This document shows positions 23,162 through 33,178 of a DNA stretch of 64,000 nucleotides, piece after piece. A program made the translations under genes and the position numbers. A model generated the notes under the pieces. The model searched no databases. It had not been told where the DNA came from and was given only the letters and a program-made list of their open reading frames with translations. The number at the start of each line of letters is the position of its first letter. Within the stretch, counting starts at the first letter, position 1. Source of the DNA: Bifidobacterium sp. ESL0690 (GTDB taxonomy: Bacteria > Actinomycetota > Actinomycetes > Actinomycetales > Bifidobacteriaceae); assembly GCF_029392315.1 (NCBI RefSeq), contig NZ_CP113939.1, positions 2,294,001-2,358,000 of the forward strand, written 5' to 3'.

Positions 23162-24520
23162 ATGCGCTTTATACCTGTTTCCGGCCTCAAAGACGCCTCC
23201 CACCGCCTCTTCGGTGGCTATGCCGAACTCTTGCGTATGCCGCACACCGCACGCTTCGCCGTCGGTTCGGTCATCGCGTGTATGCCTTTCCCGATGGTCG
23301 GCATGACCATCACCATTTCGGTGCAGCATTATTACGGCAACTACACGCTCGCCGGAGCGTTGAGCGCGGTACAGGCCATCGCATTGGCGATTATGAGCCC
23401 TGTACTCGGCAAGCTGGTCGACAAATTCGGGCAGCGGCAGGTTTCGATTCCCACCATCATCGTGTGGATCGTAGCGGCCACGGCGCTGGTTTCATGTATT
23501 ACAGCACGGGTTCCTTCCTGGATATTGTTCGTCATCGTGCCTTTTATGTCGGCAATACCGCCATGGGGCGCGATGTCACGCAGCCGCTGGACGAATCTAC
23601 TGCGCGGCGACCGCGTGCGCACCGACCGGGCGCTTTCGCTTTCCGGCGTCTTCGACGAGGCGATGTGGGTGATCGGCAACCCGCTGGCCTCGACCTTAGC
23701 GGTGATTTCCGGCGTGCTCGCGTTTTCCGTGACCGGCATGTGCGTTATCGTCGGCGCACTGATGTTCCTGACCGAACTCTCCACCGAACCGCCCTCGCAA
23801 ACGCAACTGGCCCGAAAAGCCGGCATCTCCCGCAAGGAATACCGCAGGCGCGAGGCTCTGAAAGCCGCCAAGTTGCGCGGGCAGGCCGAGGCCGCGGAGG
23901 AAAAAGCAGGATTGCTGAAATCCGGGCAATCCATCTGGGGACCGGGCCTGATTGCCATGTGCGTCACCTGGTTCGGTCTCGGCGCCTTCCAGTCGGCCGC
24001 ATCGATTTCGATCATCTCGTTCGCCACCGAACAGAGCATGAAGCAATACACGGGCTTCGTTTTCGCATGCTTTTCGTTCTCCTCGATGATTGGCGCGATC
24101 TTCTACGGCGCGAAAAACTGGACGATTCCGCTGTGGAAACGCTTCTACTTCTGCCTGATCGTCGTCGACCTCGGCACGGCCACATTCATGTTCGCCCACA
24201 ATATCTGGACGATTATGATTGTTTACCTGCTAATCGGCGTTTGTCAGGCCCCGACATGGATCAACGGCAACCAGCTGATGCTGCATCTCGTGCCGCCGAC
24301 CCGCTTTACCGAAGGCATGGCGTGGACCAGCGCGATGAACTCAATCGGCGGTTCCGCGGGCTCGGCCATTGCCGGTGTCTTCATCGACCGGATGGGTTCG
24401 CACGGCGGTTTCCTCGTGGTGGCCGCGCTTGCGATTACCTCGCTGGCCTTGTCGTTCTTTGGTTTCAAGCAGATCAAGCAAAGCACCGAAACTCCTATGC
24501 TTACGCAGGTCGAGGTTTAA
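23162..24520 (+). CDS. Major facilitator superfamily transporter
   Basis: 452 residues with about 12 predicted helices in two halves. The N-half loop LGKLVDKFGQRQVSIP resembles the MFS A-motif region between helices 2 and 3. A long charged central loop (SRKEYRRREALKAAKLRGQAEAAEEK) separates the halves. Helices include CVIVGALMFLTEL, TWFGLGAFQSAASISIISF and FLVVAALAITSLALSFFGF. Substrate unknown; drug or sugar efflux are the common roles of such single-gene MFS proteins. It ends convergent with gtrA, with hairpin array C between. Confidence 0.85.
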   Translation: MRFIPVSGLKDASHRLFGGYAELLRMPHTARFAVGSVIACMPFPMVGMTITISVQHYYGNYTLAGALSAVQAIALAIMSPVLGKLVDKFGQRQVSIPTIIVWIVAATALVSCITARVPSWILFVIVPFMSAIPPWGAMSRSRWTNLLRGDRVRTDRALSLSGVFDEAMWVIGNPLASTLAVISGVLAFSVTGMCVIVGALMFLTELSTEPPSQTQLARKAGISRKEYRRREALKAAKLRGQAEAAEEKAGLLKSGQSIWGPGLIAMCVTWFGLGAFQSAASISIISFATEQSMKQYTGFVFACFSFSSMIGAIFYGAKNWTIPLWKRFYFCLIVVDLGTATFMFAHNIWTIMIVYLLIGVCQAPTWINGNQLMLHLVPPTRFTEGMAWTSAMNSIGGSAGSAIAGVFIDRMGSHGGFLVVAALAITSLALSFFGFKQIKQSTETPMLTQVEV

Positions 24521-24620
24521 GACACAAGTTCAGAGATGCGGAGCGCAACAGAGCGGATGCATGAGATTAATCGACCATACTCACTCCACGCGCAAGCCGA
24601 TACCTCATACATCTCTAAAT

Positions 24621-24732
24621 GCGTCTTTTCCAGCACTCCGCACACATTTGTGCTGAAAAAGTCCTAATTAGCCGCGCTAAATACGTCTTTCCCAGCACCT
24701 ATCCCCTACTTAGTGCTAGAAAAGACGTATTT
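24621..24732. repeat. Intergenic hairpin array C (two hairpins)
   Basis: GTCTTTTCCAGCAC (24623) and GTCTTTCCCAGCAC (24685) are 62 bases apart. Each faces an inverted partner, TGTGCTGAAAAAGTCC near 24650-24665 and GTGCTAGAAAAGAC from 24713. The second hairpin has 20-nt arms (24679-24698 and 24713-24732) with two mismatches. The array lies between two convergent genes. Confidence 0.75.
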
Positions 24733-24777
24733 TGCTATTATTACAGACTAATTATTCACGCAATAACAAAAACGCTT

Positions 24778-25326
24778 CTATTGCCAACCCTTCGGGGTGT
24801 GGGCAATCGACCACTCACCCAGCTTTTGCGCGAACGTTTTGCGCTTGGGAGCCGTGGACGCTGAAGCCGAGGACACGGAACCAGCGGCTTTGCCGTTCTG
24901 GCTGGAATGGTCATCAAGCAGCCACTTGCGGATGACGAAGTTCCAAACGGCGACCACCACAGTGGCCACGATTTTGCCGATATTGGTGCGCAGGACATAC
25001 ATTCCGTGCTGCACGATGGCGGCATTGGCCACCATTCCGAGCGTGCTCATCCAGATAATCAGATCATTGATACCGAGACCGACCACCGCTGCCGCAAGAA
25101 AAATCGAACCTTCCATCCAGCGGGCCATATCGGCGCGACGCTTGAACACATACTTCATGCTTGCCCAGTAATTGAACGCCAACGAAACCAGAAACGAAAT
25201 CGTGCTGGCGACCACGTTATTCATATGGAAAGCGGCCACCAGAATATTTAGCACACCGAAATCGATAACGGCTGCGATGACACCAACGATACCGAATTTC
25301 ACGAGTTGTTCAATAAGCTTTTTCAC
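24778..25326 (-). CDS. GtrA-family membrane protein
   Basis: 182 residues, four hydrophobic segments: KFGIVGVIAAVIDFGVLNIL, NNVVASTISFLVSLAFNYW, GSIFLAAAVVGLGINDLII and IGKIVATVVVAVWNFVIRK. The motif FNYWASMKYVF and the ending WNFVIRKWLL are hallmarks of the GtrA family, thought to help flip or handle polyprenyl-linked sugars in polysaccharide decoration. The GtrB-like transferase at 32.1 kb is a natural partner, although not adjacent. Confidence 0.88.
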   Translation of the reverse strand: MKKLIEQLVKFGIVGVIAAVIDFGVLNILVAAFHMNNVVASTISFLVSLAFNYWASMKYVFKRRADMARWMEGSIFLAAAVVGLGINDLIIWMSTLGMVANAAIVQHGMYVLRTNIGKIVATVVVAVWNFVIRKWLLDDHSSQNGKAAGSVSSASASTAPKRKTFAQKLGEWSIAHTPKGWQ

Positions 25327-25388
25327 AAGAGACCATTTAACTACCTGTGCCTGCCAACTTTATGCAAGAATGCATAATTACCACTGAT

Positions 25389-26564
25389 TCATCGCATGGA
25401 ATCTTCGAAACGCACGCCGGCTCCTGGCCGATGGACCGCAATCTCACAGCCTGGCAGGCGGTTGCGCAGCTCGTCGGCCACACGCTCGGCATCGCGGCCG
25501 TCGGTCAGCACTTTGACGTTCGGACCGGCGTCCATCGTCGACCACGCGCCCAAACCGGTTTCACGAATCGAGGCGACGGCGCTTAGCGCGGCAACCGTCT
25601 GCGGAAGCCAATAGAAAATAGCGGGGCGCGAAGCCATCATCGCCGCGTGCATGCCGAGCGCATTGGCTTCGGTGATTTCCCCCAAGCGTTGCACGTCACC
25701 TTCGCGAATCGCCGCGAGTGCATCGTCCATATCCTGCCCGCACGAATCGATCCATGCGTCATAGAGCGGCGAAGTGGCGATGGTGCGGCGCATGGCCTCA
25801 CGACTGGAAATCGGCTTTTTCGCGCCAGAAATCAGCACCACGATAATGGCCAAATCCATGTCACTGGAATCAACCGGCTCAGCGTACGAACTCTCATCGT
25901 CATGTCCGGCATTCCACTTCACCAATCCGCCGAAAACCGAACGGCAGGCCGAACCCGAACCGCGGCGAGCCAAACGGGAGAGGTCACGCGGGCTCAGCTC
26001 AAGCCCGGCAGCTCTGGAAGCCGCAGCCGCAAGCGCCGCAAAGGCCGACGCCGAACTGGCCAAGCCAGCTCCAAACGGTACGGTATTGGAGGAAGTCACG
26101 CGTGCAGGAGATGCGATACCCGCTTTATCGCGCACAATATCAAGGAATTTCGAGACACGAGTTAACGCCGGACCTTGTTGCGCTTTACCATCGATAGTCA
26201 GGAAATCGGCAATCGACTGGGTATCCGACTTCTCTGAATCGTCTAGCGAACTCGTCGCCCCACCTGTCGATGAATCTAAGAATGGGGATCGCACCAACGG
26301 GAGCGACGCCGTATCAGGCTCCCCGAATTCGACCGTGGTGCGCGTGGAAAGTCCATTCAGCGTTAGGGAAAGGCTGGAAGCACGAGGAATAATCAAGTGT
26401 TCGTTCGCTTTGCCCCAATACTTGATCAGCGCAATATTGGCGTTCGCCACGGCGGTGACTTTCTTCCCAGACCCCGCTTGCTTCATGGATTCGATACACG
26501 AAACGGAACCCGAGCGCTTTTGCGATTCCCGTGTTTCCGCCATATCCGATGCACTGACCTTCAC
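25389..26564 (-). CDS. mvaD: Diphosphomevalonate decarboxylase
   Basis: GHMP-kinase-fold enzyme that converts mevalonate 5-diphosphate to isopentenyl diphosphate using ATP, 391 residues. Signature VTAVANANIALIKYWGKANEHLIIPRASSLSLTL at the N-terminus, the phosphate loop PFGAGLASSASAFAALAAAA, SGSACRSVFGGLVKW, and MDAGPNVKVLTD near the end. A variable Ser/Asp-rich insert lies at about residues 85-120. The start is uncertain: GTG at 26564 or ATG at 26543, neither with a strong ribosome-binding site. It lies 150 bp after the mevalonate kinase gene, in the same direction. Confidence 0.93.
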   Translation of the reverse strand: MKVSASDMAETRESQKRSGSVSCIESMKQAGSGKKVTAVANANIALIKYWGKANEHLIIPRASSLSLTLNGLSTRTTVEFGEPDTASLPLVRSPFLDSSTGGATSSLDDSEKSDTQSIADFLTIDGKAQQGPALTRVSKFLDIVRDKAGIASPARVTSSNTVPFGAGLASSASAFAALAAAASRAAGLELSPRDLSRLARRGSGSACRSVFGGLVKWNAGHDDESSYAEPVDSSDMDLAIIVVLISGAKKPISSREAMRRTIATSPLYDAWIDSCGQDMDDALAAIREGDVQRLGEITEANALGMHAAMMASRPAIFYWLPQTVAALSAVASIRETGLGAWSTMDAGPNVKVLTDGRDAERVADELRNRLPGCEIAVHRPGAGVRFEDSMR

Positions 26565-26713
26565 AATTCATGAGTGTATTCCGTCAACGCGGGCAAGACT
26601 ATACAAATCCGAGACTATCTACCAAACCCGCAGAATTCAAGATAATCCATTATCGTCAAATCCTGTAATTTCATGAATCTGCCACTACGCAAGCCTCGTT
26701 GCGAAACGCTTCA

Positions 26714-27781
26714 TCACGCAGCTACGAAAGACCTGCTGTCGTAATGATTCTTAACTTCATCAGCATCAACAGACTGTTCATTCTCATCTTTATCGAACAA
26801 CGGGTGAATCCAGACCTCGCGAGCGCCTTCGCACAGCAATGTGCGCTTGATATTTTGCGCAGTTTGCGTGTCGGGTGCCAACACGATCAGGCAGCCACCC
26901 AGGCCGCCACCGGTCATTTTCGCACCGACGGCACCGGCCGCACGCGCCGCAGCGACCAGATGATTGACCAAAGGATGGCTGACATTGAGCTCGTTGAGCA
27001 AACCCTGCGCGCGGTTCATGCGCTCGCCCAGCATGAGCACCGTCCCTAGCTCAAGATCAGTTTCGGAAGCACGAGCCAGTTCGCCAAGCTCGTCCATAAT
27101 GGACTTGACGTGCGCGTGATCCTGCTCGTCCTCTTTATGGACGTTGCCGACCGCCTCACGCGTGCTGCCGGCGATGCCGGAATCCGCGATGATCAAGTAA
27201 GCCGGCATATCAACACGCATTTTCTCGATATCGCCGGATTCGAATGCGACCAAATCGCGCGAGCACGTCGTCACCGCGTCAAGGCCCGAAGGATTGCCGT
27301 GTGTAATGACTTCGGCCTCGTTGGTAAGTTTCCAAATCTGTTCTTCGCTGGTCTTGACATCGCAGGCGTCGAGAATCGCACGGATCACCGCACCTGCGCT
27401 GGCCGCCGACGAACCCATGCCACGTCCTGCCGGGAACGAGCTGTCCGTCACAACGTCGAAGGCGAGGCCCGGATAACCAGCAAATTCCGTGGCGACCTTG
27501 ACCGCACGTTCCAGCCCGCCAAAACGGCTTCCAGCTTCGGAAAACGAGCCTTTATAATTCAAAGCCTTGAGGGTGCCAAGAGATGTTTGAGAAGAATCCT
27601 CGGAATGACGGAAATCGCTAATCACGGTATGCGACGCACGCACCGGTTCAACCGGCGTGACCCAAGCCCGCATTTTCAGCGAAAGCAGCGGCGCGGCGAC
27701 AGCGGGATACCCGTAAACCACGGAATGTTCGCCCATGAGAATGACCTTCGCCCAGGTCTCGCCATACCCCATGTGCACCAT
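26714..27781 (-). CDS. mvk: Mevalonate kinase
   Basis: Phosphorylates mevalonate to mevalonate 5-phosphate, the first committed kinase of the mevalonate route to isoprenoids; 355 residues. GHMP motifs: AKVILMGEHSVVYGYPAVAAPL, the phosphate loop SFPAGRGMGSSAASAGAVI, NPSGLDAVTTCS and AVGAKMTGGGLGGCLIVLA. AAAGGTGA stands upstream of the ATG. The pathway in bifidobacteria supplies undecaprenyl carriers that the polysaccharide cluster downstream consumes. Phosphomevalonate kinase and HMG-CoA genes are not in the window. Confidence 0.94.
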   Translation of the reverse strand: MVHMGYGETWAKVILMGEHSVVYGYPAVAAPLLSLKMRAWVTPVEPVRASHTVISDFRHSEDSSQTSLGTLKALNYKGSFSEAGSRFGGLERAVKVATEFAGYPGLAFDVVTDSSFPAGRGMGSSAASAGAVIRAILDACDVKTSEEQIWKLTNEAEVITHGNPSGLDAVTTCSRDLVAFESGDIEKMRVDMPAYLIIADSGIAGSTREAVGNVHKEDEQDHAHVKSIMDELGELARASETDLELGTVLMLGERMNRAQGLLNELNVSHPLVNHLVAAARAAGAVGAKMTGGGLGGCLIVLAPDTQTAQNIKRTLLCEGAREVWIHPLFDKDENEQSVDADEVKNHYDSRSFVAA

Positions 27782-28224
27782 CTTGAGCCATCACCTTTCA
27801 TGATTCATACATCTCAAATGGCTATCAACACTTCACTTCCGGCTGCGATAAATCGCGGTTTCAAGCCCAAAACGGACTAGCAAACGACAGACACAAACAG
27901 CGAAACGCATACAGAATATTGCGCATCAATCGCTCATCGCGGCTTTCATCGTCACCAATATCGGCATTGATTGCCTACCGATTCCCGAGTCTAGAAATCG
28001 ATTTGTGAACTGTGCGCAAACGAGCGTGAAGATAGTGGAAAGGCGACCCGGATTTGTGTGAACTTTAGTTTTGTGCATTTACTTTTCCTTCACTACTTTG
28101 CAAGTCTCAAGTAGTGGCCTCATTCTACTGCTTTGCTTCACCGCCTCACATTCATCTCACCATATTTCATCATTCCTTCCGACCTTCCATACAGCTTTTG
28201 CCTTCCCCACCAGTCTCTACACTT
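27782..28224. other. Divergent intergenic region, mvk / GT2
   Basis: About 440 bases without a supported gene. A short inverted repeat CACTACTT...AAGTAGTG (28091-28116) may be an operator or leader hairpin. The stretch 28117-28220 is pyrimidine-rich with no clear ribosome-binding site. The frame of the downstream GT2 is open through it from 28114. Confidence 0.35.
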
Positions 28225-29334
28225 ATGGATATGACCAACACCGCAGAACCGCTTGTTTCCATCATCGTGCCTGTGTATAACGCGGCCGATTACCTGCATT
28301 ATTGCGTGGATTCAATCATCGGGCAGAGCTATCGCAATCTTGAAATCATTCTCATCGACGACGGTTCCACGGATGAGTCGAGTGAACTCTGCGACAAATA
28401 CGCGAGCGCCGATCAACGAGTCAAAGTGATCCACCAGGCCAACGGCGGTATCGGCAAGGCGCAGAACGCCGGGCTTGACGCGGCGAGCGGCGAGTACATC
28501 GCGTTCTCTGACAACGACGACATCCTCGACCGGCGCAACATCGAGCTACTGCTGCACGCGCTCGTCTCCACCGGTGCCGACATGAGCAAGGCACGTTGGC
28601 GCCAGTTCGGGGTTTCGCAGCTTGACGATGTCGCCGACGAAGCGCAGAAAGGCGCTGCCGACCCAGACAAGACCACCGTTTTCTCCCACCCGCTTCACGC
28701 CTATCAAACGGTGTTCTGCAAATCGTTGCGGCTTCTGGGCTCTGCACTCGGCCGCGCGACAGAAACGAAATACTTCAACGAAGCCAACTGGTGCCGTCTC
28801 TATCGCCGCGAACTTTGGGGCGGTATCCGCTTCCCCGAAGGTGTCTACGCGCAGGACACCGCTATTTCCTGTATGCTTTACGCACGAATGAGCAAAGTGG
28901 CCGACATCGACGTCAACCTCTACAACTGGCTGCAACGCCCGGATTCGGTGACCCACAATATGCGCAGCGCTTCGTTCTACCACGACCACGTCGCCGCGTC
29001 GCTCAAGAACATGGATATCTGCCGTGAAGACGACGTGCTCCCCGCTCGCAGCTATTACACCTTAGTAAGTAATAATAAATATGAGCAGCAAGCAGCGAAG
29101 TTGGAATCGGCAGAAAACGGCATCGGCAATACCAACGAAACCAATGCCTCAGACGCCTCAACGACGGAAAACAAAACCTCGCAAACGCTTGACACTGCTC
29201 AAAACGACAACGAACAGACCAAAAAAGTTCTGCAACGGCTGAGCACGTTCCAACGTCTGGAATGCGCAACGCTCCGCGCCATCCGCCTGGCCGAAAAATT
29301 CGTCTACGACCGCGAAATCAAGAACATGAAGTAG
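28225..29334 (+). CDS. Family 2 glycosyltransferase
   Basis: 369 residues from ATG 28225 (a second ATG follows two codons on; earlier starts lack homology). GT-A fold with the N-terminal signature VSIIVPVYNAADYLHYCVDSIIGQSYRNLEIILIDDGSTDESS, the acidic IAFSDNDDI (a variant of the usual DxD) and AKARWR-type acceptor region. From about residue 285 to 330 a Thr/Asn/Ser-rich low-complexity spacer interrupts the C-terminus. It is cytosolic and probably adds one sugar to a lipid-linked polysaccharide. It is the first gene of the surface polysaccharide region. No good ribosome-binding site is visible. Confidence 0.88.
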   Translation: MDMTNTAEPLVSIIVPVYNAADYLHYCVDSIIGQSYRNLEIILIDDGSTDESSELCDKYASADQRVKVIHQANGGIGKAQNAGLDAASGEYIAFSDNDDILDRRNIELLLHALVSTGADMSKARWRQFGVSQLDDVADEAQKGAADPDKTTVFSHPLHAYQTVFCKSLRLLGSALGRATETKYFNEANWCRLYRRELWGGIRFPEGVYAQDTAISCMLYARMSKVADIDVNLYNWLQRPDSVTHNMRSASFYHDHVAASLKNMDICREDDVLPARSYYTLVSNNKYEQQAAKLESAENGIGNTNETNASDASTTENKTSQTLDTAQNDNEQTKKVLQRLSTFQRLECATLRAIRLAEKFVYDREIKNMK

Positions 29335-29368
29335 GACGCCAAGGCCTTCGCTCTGAGAACAGAACCTA

Positions 29369-30334
29369 CTATTCCCTATCCGTGCCTTTCGAGGCGTTCA
29401 TCTCTCGAATCTTGCGCTTGCCGGCACGCCAGCCTCGCAGCATCGCGCCGATTTTCTTAGCCTTGTCGTGTTCGAAAAGCAAGACGATGAGCGCGTCACC
29501 GACGATGCGGGCCACGGCGTGAGGCCATGAATACACACCAAGTTTTTTATCGATATACAGGGCGTTGCGCTCGATATAGTACCAGCGGAACGGCGCATGG
29601 TTCCAAGCAATCGGATGCTTGATGCCAAGATTGATCGTCCGGCTTTCACCGATTTGGTGCGGCATGACCACAGCTTTGCATTCGACAATCGGATATCCCG
29701 CAGCCACCAGCCGACGCGAGAAATCGAAATCCACCCCGTCGATAAAGAGCCAATCGTCAAACCCACCAATCGCCCGCCACGCAGCAACATTGGTCAAGCT
29801 ACCGGAAGTAATACATTCATCTTTTGAACGCTTGCTATGGAAAACCGTACCGTCCTTACGGTTAATCAGCAACGGGCAAACGATGCCGACCCGAGATGAA
29901 CCATTGGAATCATCGGCTCGTTTAGAACCATTCACGGAATTTGCCGAATCTAAGACACCATCAGAATCACTCGACGCACCACTCCCCACAGCCGCCACGT
30001 CGTCCCGGTCCTTCAAACAACGTCGATACCCGTCAATCATCCCGCTAGGAATCTCAGAATCATCATCCAGTGTGAGCACCCAGTCGAACCCAGCTTTTTC
30101 GGCCCACTCGAAAATGCGATTCAGCGCCACGGCAACGCCAAGATTCTTTTCATTACGCAACAGCGTAACCTGCGGATACCCGGCCACAAAGTCAGCCACC
30201 TTGTCCACGTTTTTCGACCCGTTGTCGACGATAACAAGCGCCTCGACCTGCTTTAGCAGCGCAGGCACACTCCCCCGCAAATCGTCCAAAGAGGGGTTAA
30301 ACGTCACCATCCCTGCCGCTATACGCATGTCCAT
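29369..30334 (-). CDS. Family 2 glycosyltransferase, rhamnosyltransferase type
   Basis: 321 residues from ATG 30334, which has AAAGGTGG just upstream. Signature: MRIAAGMVTFNPSLDDLRGSV, VIVDNGSKNV, NEKNLGVAVALNRIFEWA, WVLTLDDDSEIP, FIDGVDFDFSRRL and the HQIGESRTINLGIKHP stretch. These fit the RfbF/WbbL-like branch that uses dTDP-L-rhamnose. A Ser/Asp-rich insert (SSDSDGVLDSANS) splits the domain at about residues 130-155. It is convergent with the preceding GT2. Confidence 0.85.
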   Translation of the reverse strand: MDMRIAAGMVTFNPSLDDLRGSVPALLKQVEALVIVDNGSKNVDKVADFVAGYPQVTLLRNEKNLGVAVALNRIFEWAEKAGFDWVLTLDDDSEIPSGMIDGYRRCLKDRDDVAAVGSGASSDSDGVLDSANSVNGSKRADDSNGSSRVGIVCPLLINRKDGTVFHSKRSKDECITSGSLTNVAAWRAIGGFDDWLFIDGVDFDFSRRLVAAGYPIVECKAVVMPHQIGESRTINLGIKHPIAWNHAPFRWYYIERNALYIDKKLGVYSWPHAVARIVGDALIVLLFEHDKAKKIGAMLRGWRAGKRKIREMNASKGTDRE

Positions 30335-30478
30335 CCGCCCACCTTTCCGTCCACTACTTGCCAATATCAATCATAAAGCTCAAAGGGATTCGAGAAATTC
30401 AACAATCCTCTATCAAGGAATAAACCGACAAAGATCAATCAAGAACAATCCGTATTATTGTACCTGCAGAAAAAGCTG

Positions 30479-31912
30479 TTATTGCCGATAATCCAAATCG
30501 GCTCGTGCCGCCTTATCTGTATACGCAACAGTAAGCAGGAGAGGCAAGAGTGGGAAGAAATACCGTTCCTCCATACCCATCAAATAATCGTTCCACCCCA
30601 TATAATACAGTCTGTTCCATATCAGCGCTTCGATGGCATAAATCGCTAGAAGAATGAGCGCGAGTATGACAAGGGAAGTCAACGCATAACGATAAACCGC
30701 AATCCAAGATTCATTTTTCTTCGTTTTAAATACACGCCGGTTGTAGGCGATATAGCCAAGCCACACAACGATTAAAACAACGAAAGCCATGACATCAAAC
30801 GAGTACTTGGGCGCATTCTGCCAAAACGCGGAAAGGGTGCTATAAAGCACCATAGCTACTATTTTCACAGGCCTTTTGCCCGCATATGCTACATTTTGGG
30901 CAACATTCACGTTGGGGAACGTACTGCTGAACATGACGCTCCAGACTCCATAAATGGGCAGGGACACCAACATCGAAACAGCAACGAACCCGATCTTGCG
31001 TTTGGTGGACAACACCTTTTTTGGCAAGACCATCACCAGCAACGCGAGCGCGACGTACACGCCCTTACAAAATACCAACAATGCGGTTAGGGCAACCAGG
31101 CCGGCCAGCGCACCATTGCCCATTCGCCCGCCCGACTCCGCACATTTCAACACAAGGGCGACGAATAATGTGGCCACGCTGATAAAAAGGGCATCAGCCA
31201 TCAAACTCGAAGCCATGAAAACCGTCATCGGCAGAACACCGAGGATCGCAAGAAATGCCTTGCCTCGAGGCAATATCGCAATCGCCAACGCATACAACGC
31301 CAGGAATAGCAAGAAATTGGTAATTCGGCCCAGCTGCCAGTTGGCAAAAGGCGAAAGCCCTATTTTCATACCAATCCAAACGCCTAAAGCCTGGGGCGCA
31401 TAGACAATCGGGAAATACTGATTGGAACGGTTGGTCAGGGTTTTAACAGGAATGGTGACGGTGAGGGCATGCTGCCGGTCCGTCGATTCCTGAATCACAC
31501 GATGCTTATCATACAGAAAATGCGACAGGAACGAAGCATGGGAATGTCTGCCGTTTTGACGGGAAGCCTCCTGATGAAATTCCTCAAGCAAATCGGATAC
31601 CATGCCGTTGTGCATGCCGGTACGAAACAGATAGCGCGAGTCTCCGGTGATGTGTTGTACCCTGACCTGATTGCCGTATGGGTCTTTGTGACCCTGAACC
31701 GGGTTGAACTCCTGACCGGTGACGACAGCGTAAATCGAATTGGCATGAAGATCAGTATCGGGAATGCTCAAAGGCCCTGTCGTCTGGATGAACATGGCAC
31801 CCTCGGCGGCGCAAACCACCACAAACACAAGTACAATCAGCAGATTTCGTTTCGCGCCGACAGTCGGTTTCGCTGACCACTTCTCCAGCAATCGCTTCAG
31901 CCGATCATTCAA
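30479..31912 (-). CDS. DUF2142-family polytopic membrane protein
   Basis: 477 residues with about ten hydrophobic segments. A large extracytoplasmic loop (about residues 45-160) precedes YFPIVYAPQALGVWIGMKIG and FANWQLGRITNFLLFL, typical DUF2142 features. DUF2142 proteins sit in polysaccharide clusters and are thought to be GT-C-fold transferases that use polyprenyl-phosphate sugars on the outer face. The divergent GtrB-like gene would make such a donor. Exact linkage unknown. Confidence 0.8.
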   Translation of the reverse strand: MNDRLKRLLEKWSAKPTVGAKRNLLIVLVFVVVCAAEGAMFIQTTGPLSIPDTDLHANSIYAVVTGQEFNPVQGHKDPYGNQVRVQHITGDSRYLFRTGMHNGMVSDLLEEFHQEASRQNGRHSHASFLSHFLYDKHRVIQESTDRQHALTVTIPVKTLTNRSNQYFPIVYAPQALGVWIGMKIGLSPFANWQLGRITNFLLFLALYALAIAILPRGKAFLAILGVLPMTVFMASSLMADALFISVATLFVALVLKCAESGGRMGNGALAGLVALTALLVFCKGVYVALALLVMVLPKKVLSTKRKIGFVAVSMLVSLPIYGVWSVMFSSTFPNVNVAQNVAYAGKRPVKIVAMVLYSTLSAFWQNAPKYSFDVMAFVVLIVVWLGYIAYNRRVFKTKKNESWIAVYRYALTSLVILALILLAIYAIEALIWNRLYYMGWNDYLMGMEERYFFPLLPLLLTVAYTDKAARADLDYRQ

Positions 31913-32066
31913 TGGCCAACCACCTTTAACCTATGCACGCTATACACGCGAAAAGAAATTATCTATACCAATATCCTATAGATACACATGGAAACAACGT
32001 CAGACAAACCCGATAAGCATAGGTTGGGATCTTTTCCTTTGCCACCCCACGGTATAATCTGGAAAC

Positions 32067-33110
32067 ATGACCAGACAAGGGAAATCCACGAACCTCGACA
32101 AAGATTCGGGCAATGTCTCATCCAATTCGAACGATGACCCGAAAGTCGCTATCTCACTGAAGCCTTCGCCGCTTCTGGCGTTGGTCATTCCCTGCTACAA
32201 CGAAGAAGACGCCCTCAAAGAGACTTCAAAAGTAGTCCGTGACAAACTTGCATCGCTGAAAAAAGACCATGCGATCGACCCCAGCAGTTTCGTCATCCTC
32301 GTCGACGACGGCTCCACCGACAAGACCTGGCAGGAGATTTCCGCGCTTCACGACAAGGAACCGGAACTCTTCCACGGAGTGAAATTCTCCCATAACCGTG
32401 GGCATCAGAATGCTTTGTACGCTGGGCTCATGCAGGCCCGTGCATTGAAAGCAGACGCCGCGGTTTCCATGGACGCCGACCTGCAGGACGACCCTAACGC
32501 CATCGATGCCATGGTCGAAGAATACCGAAAAGGTGCCGAAATCGTTTACGGCGTGCGAGACAACCGAGACACCGACACTGTCTTCAAACGCAGCTCCGCA
32601 CACGCTTTTTATCGTCTCATGCACTGGATGGGCACCGAGACCATTCCCGACCACGCGGATTACCGGCTGATGAGCCGTGCAGCTCTTGATGCCTTATCGG
32701 AGTACACTGAAGTCAATCTTTTCCTGCGCGGCATCGTGCCTTCGCTTGGTTTCAAAACAGCTAAGGTCTATTACAAACGTTCCGAGCGCGTCGCCGGCGA
32801 ATCAAAATACCCGTTGCGCAAGATGGTGTCTTTCGCCATCGATGGCGTCACCTCGTTTTCCGTCAAGCCACTCAGCGCCATCACGGCCATTGGCGCGATA
32901 TCTGTCATCTTCGGCATCATCATGCTGATCTACACCATCGCATCCCTGTGTGCCGGCCATGCCCAAGCAGGCTGGGCCTCAATCATGTGCTCGCTGTGGA
33001 TCATCGGTGGCCTCATCCTCACCGCGCTCGGTATCGTCGGCGAATATATCGGCCGCATCTACCTGGAAGTCAAGCAGCGTCCGCGTTACATCATTGAGAA
33101 AACGATCTAA
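32067..33110 (+). CDS. GtrB-like polyprenyl-phosphate glycosyltransferase
   Basis: 347 residues. An N-terminal 38-residue Ser/Asn-rich lead is followed by a DPM1/GtrB-type GT2 domain: LALVIPCYNEEDALKE, VILVDDGSTDKTW, SHNRGHQNALYAGL, AVSMDADLQDDP, YGVRDNRDTDTVFKR, DYRLMSR. Two C-terminal helices follow (ITAIGAISVIFGIIMLIYTIA; SLWIIGGLILTALGIVGEYIGRIYLEVKQRPRY). The architecture is that of enzymes that move glucose or another hexose from UDP/GDP to undecaprenyl phosphate for side-chain addition outside the membrane. GGAAAC precedes the ATG. Confidence 0.92.
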   Translation: MTRQGKSTNLDKDSGNVSSNSNDDPKVAISLKPSPLLALVIPCYNEEDALKETSKVVRDKLASLKKDHAIDPSSFVILVDDGSTDKTWQEISALHDKEPELFHGVKFSHNRGHQNALYAGLMQARALKADAAVSMDADLQDDPNAIDAMVEEYRKGAEIVYGVRDNRDTDTVFKRSSAHAFYRLMHWMGTETIPDHADYRLMSRAALDALSEYTEVNLFLRGIVPSLGFKTAKVYYKRSERVAGESKYPLRKMVSFAIDGVTSFSVKPLSAITAIGAISVIFGIIMLIYTIASLCAGHAQAGWASIMCSLWIIGGLILTALGIVGEYIGRIYLEVKQRPRYIIEKTI

Positions 33111-33178
33111 CGGGCGCCTAACAGTCGGAAGAAACATCCGATACCGATTCCAATAGGCTAATAAGCCAGACGTTCGTC

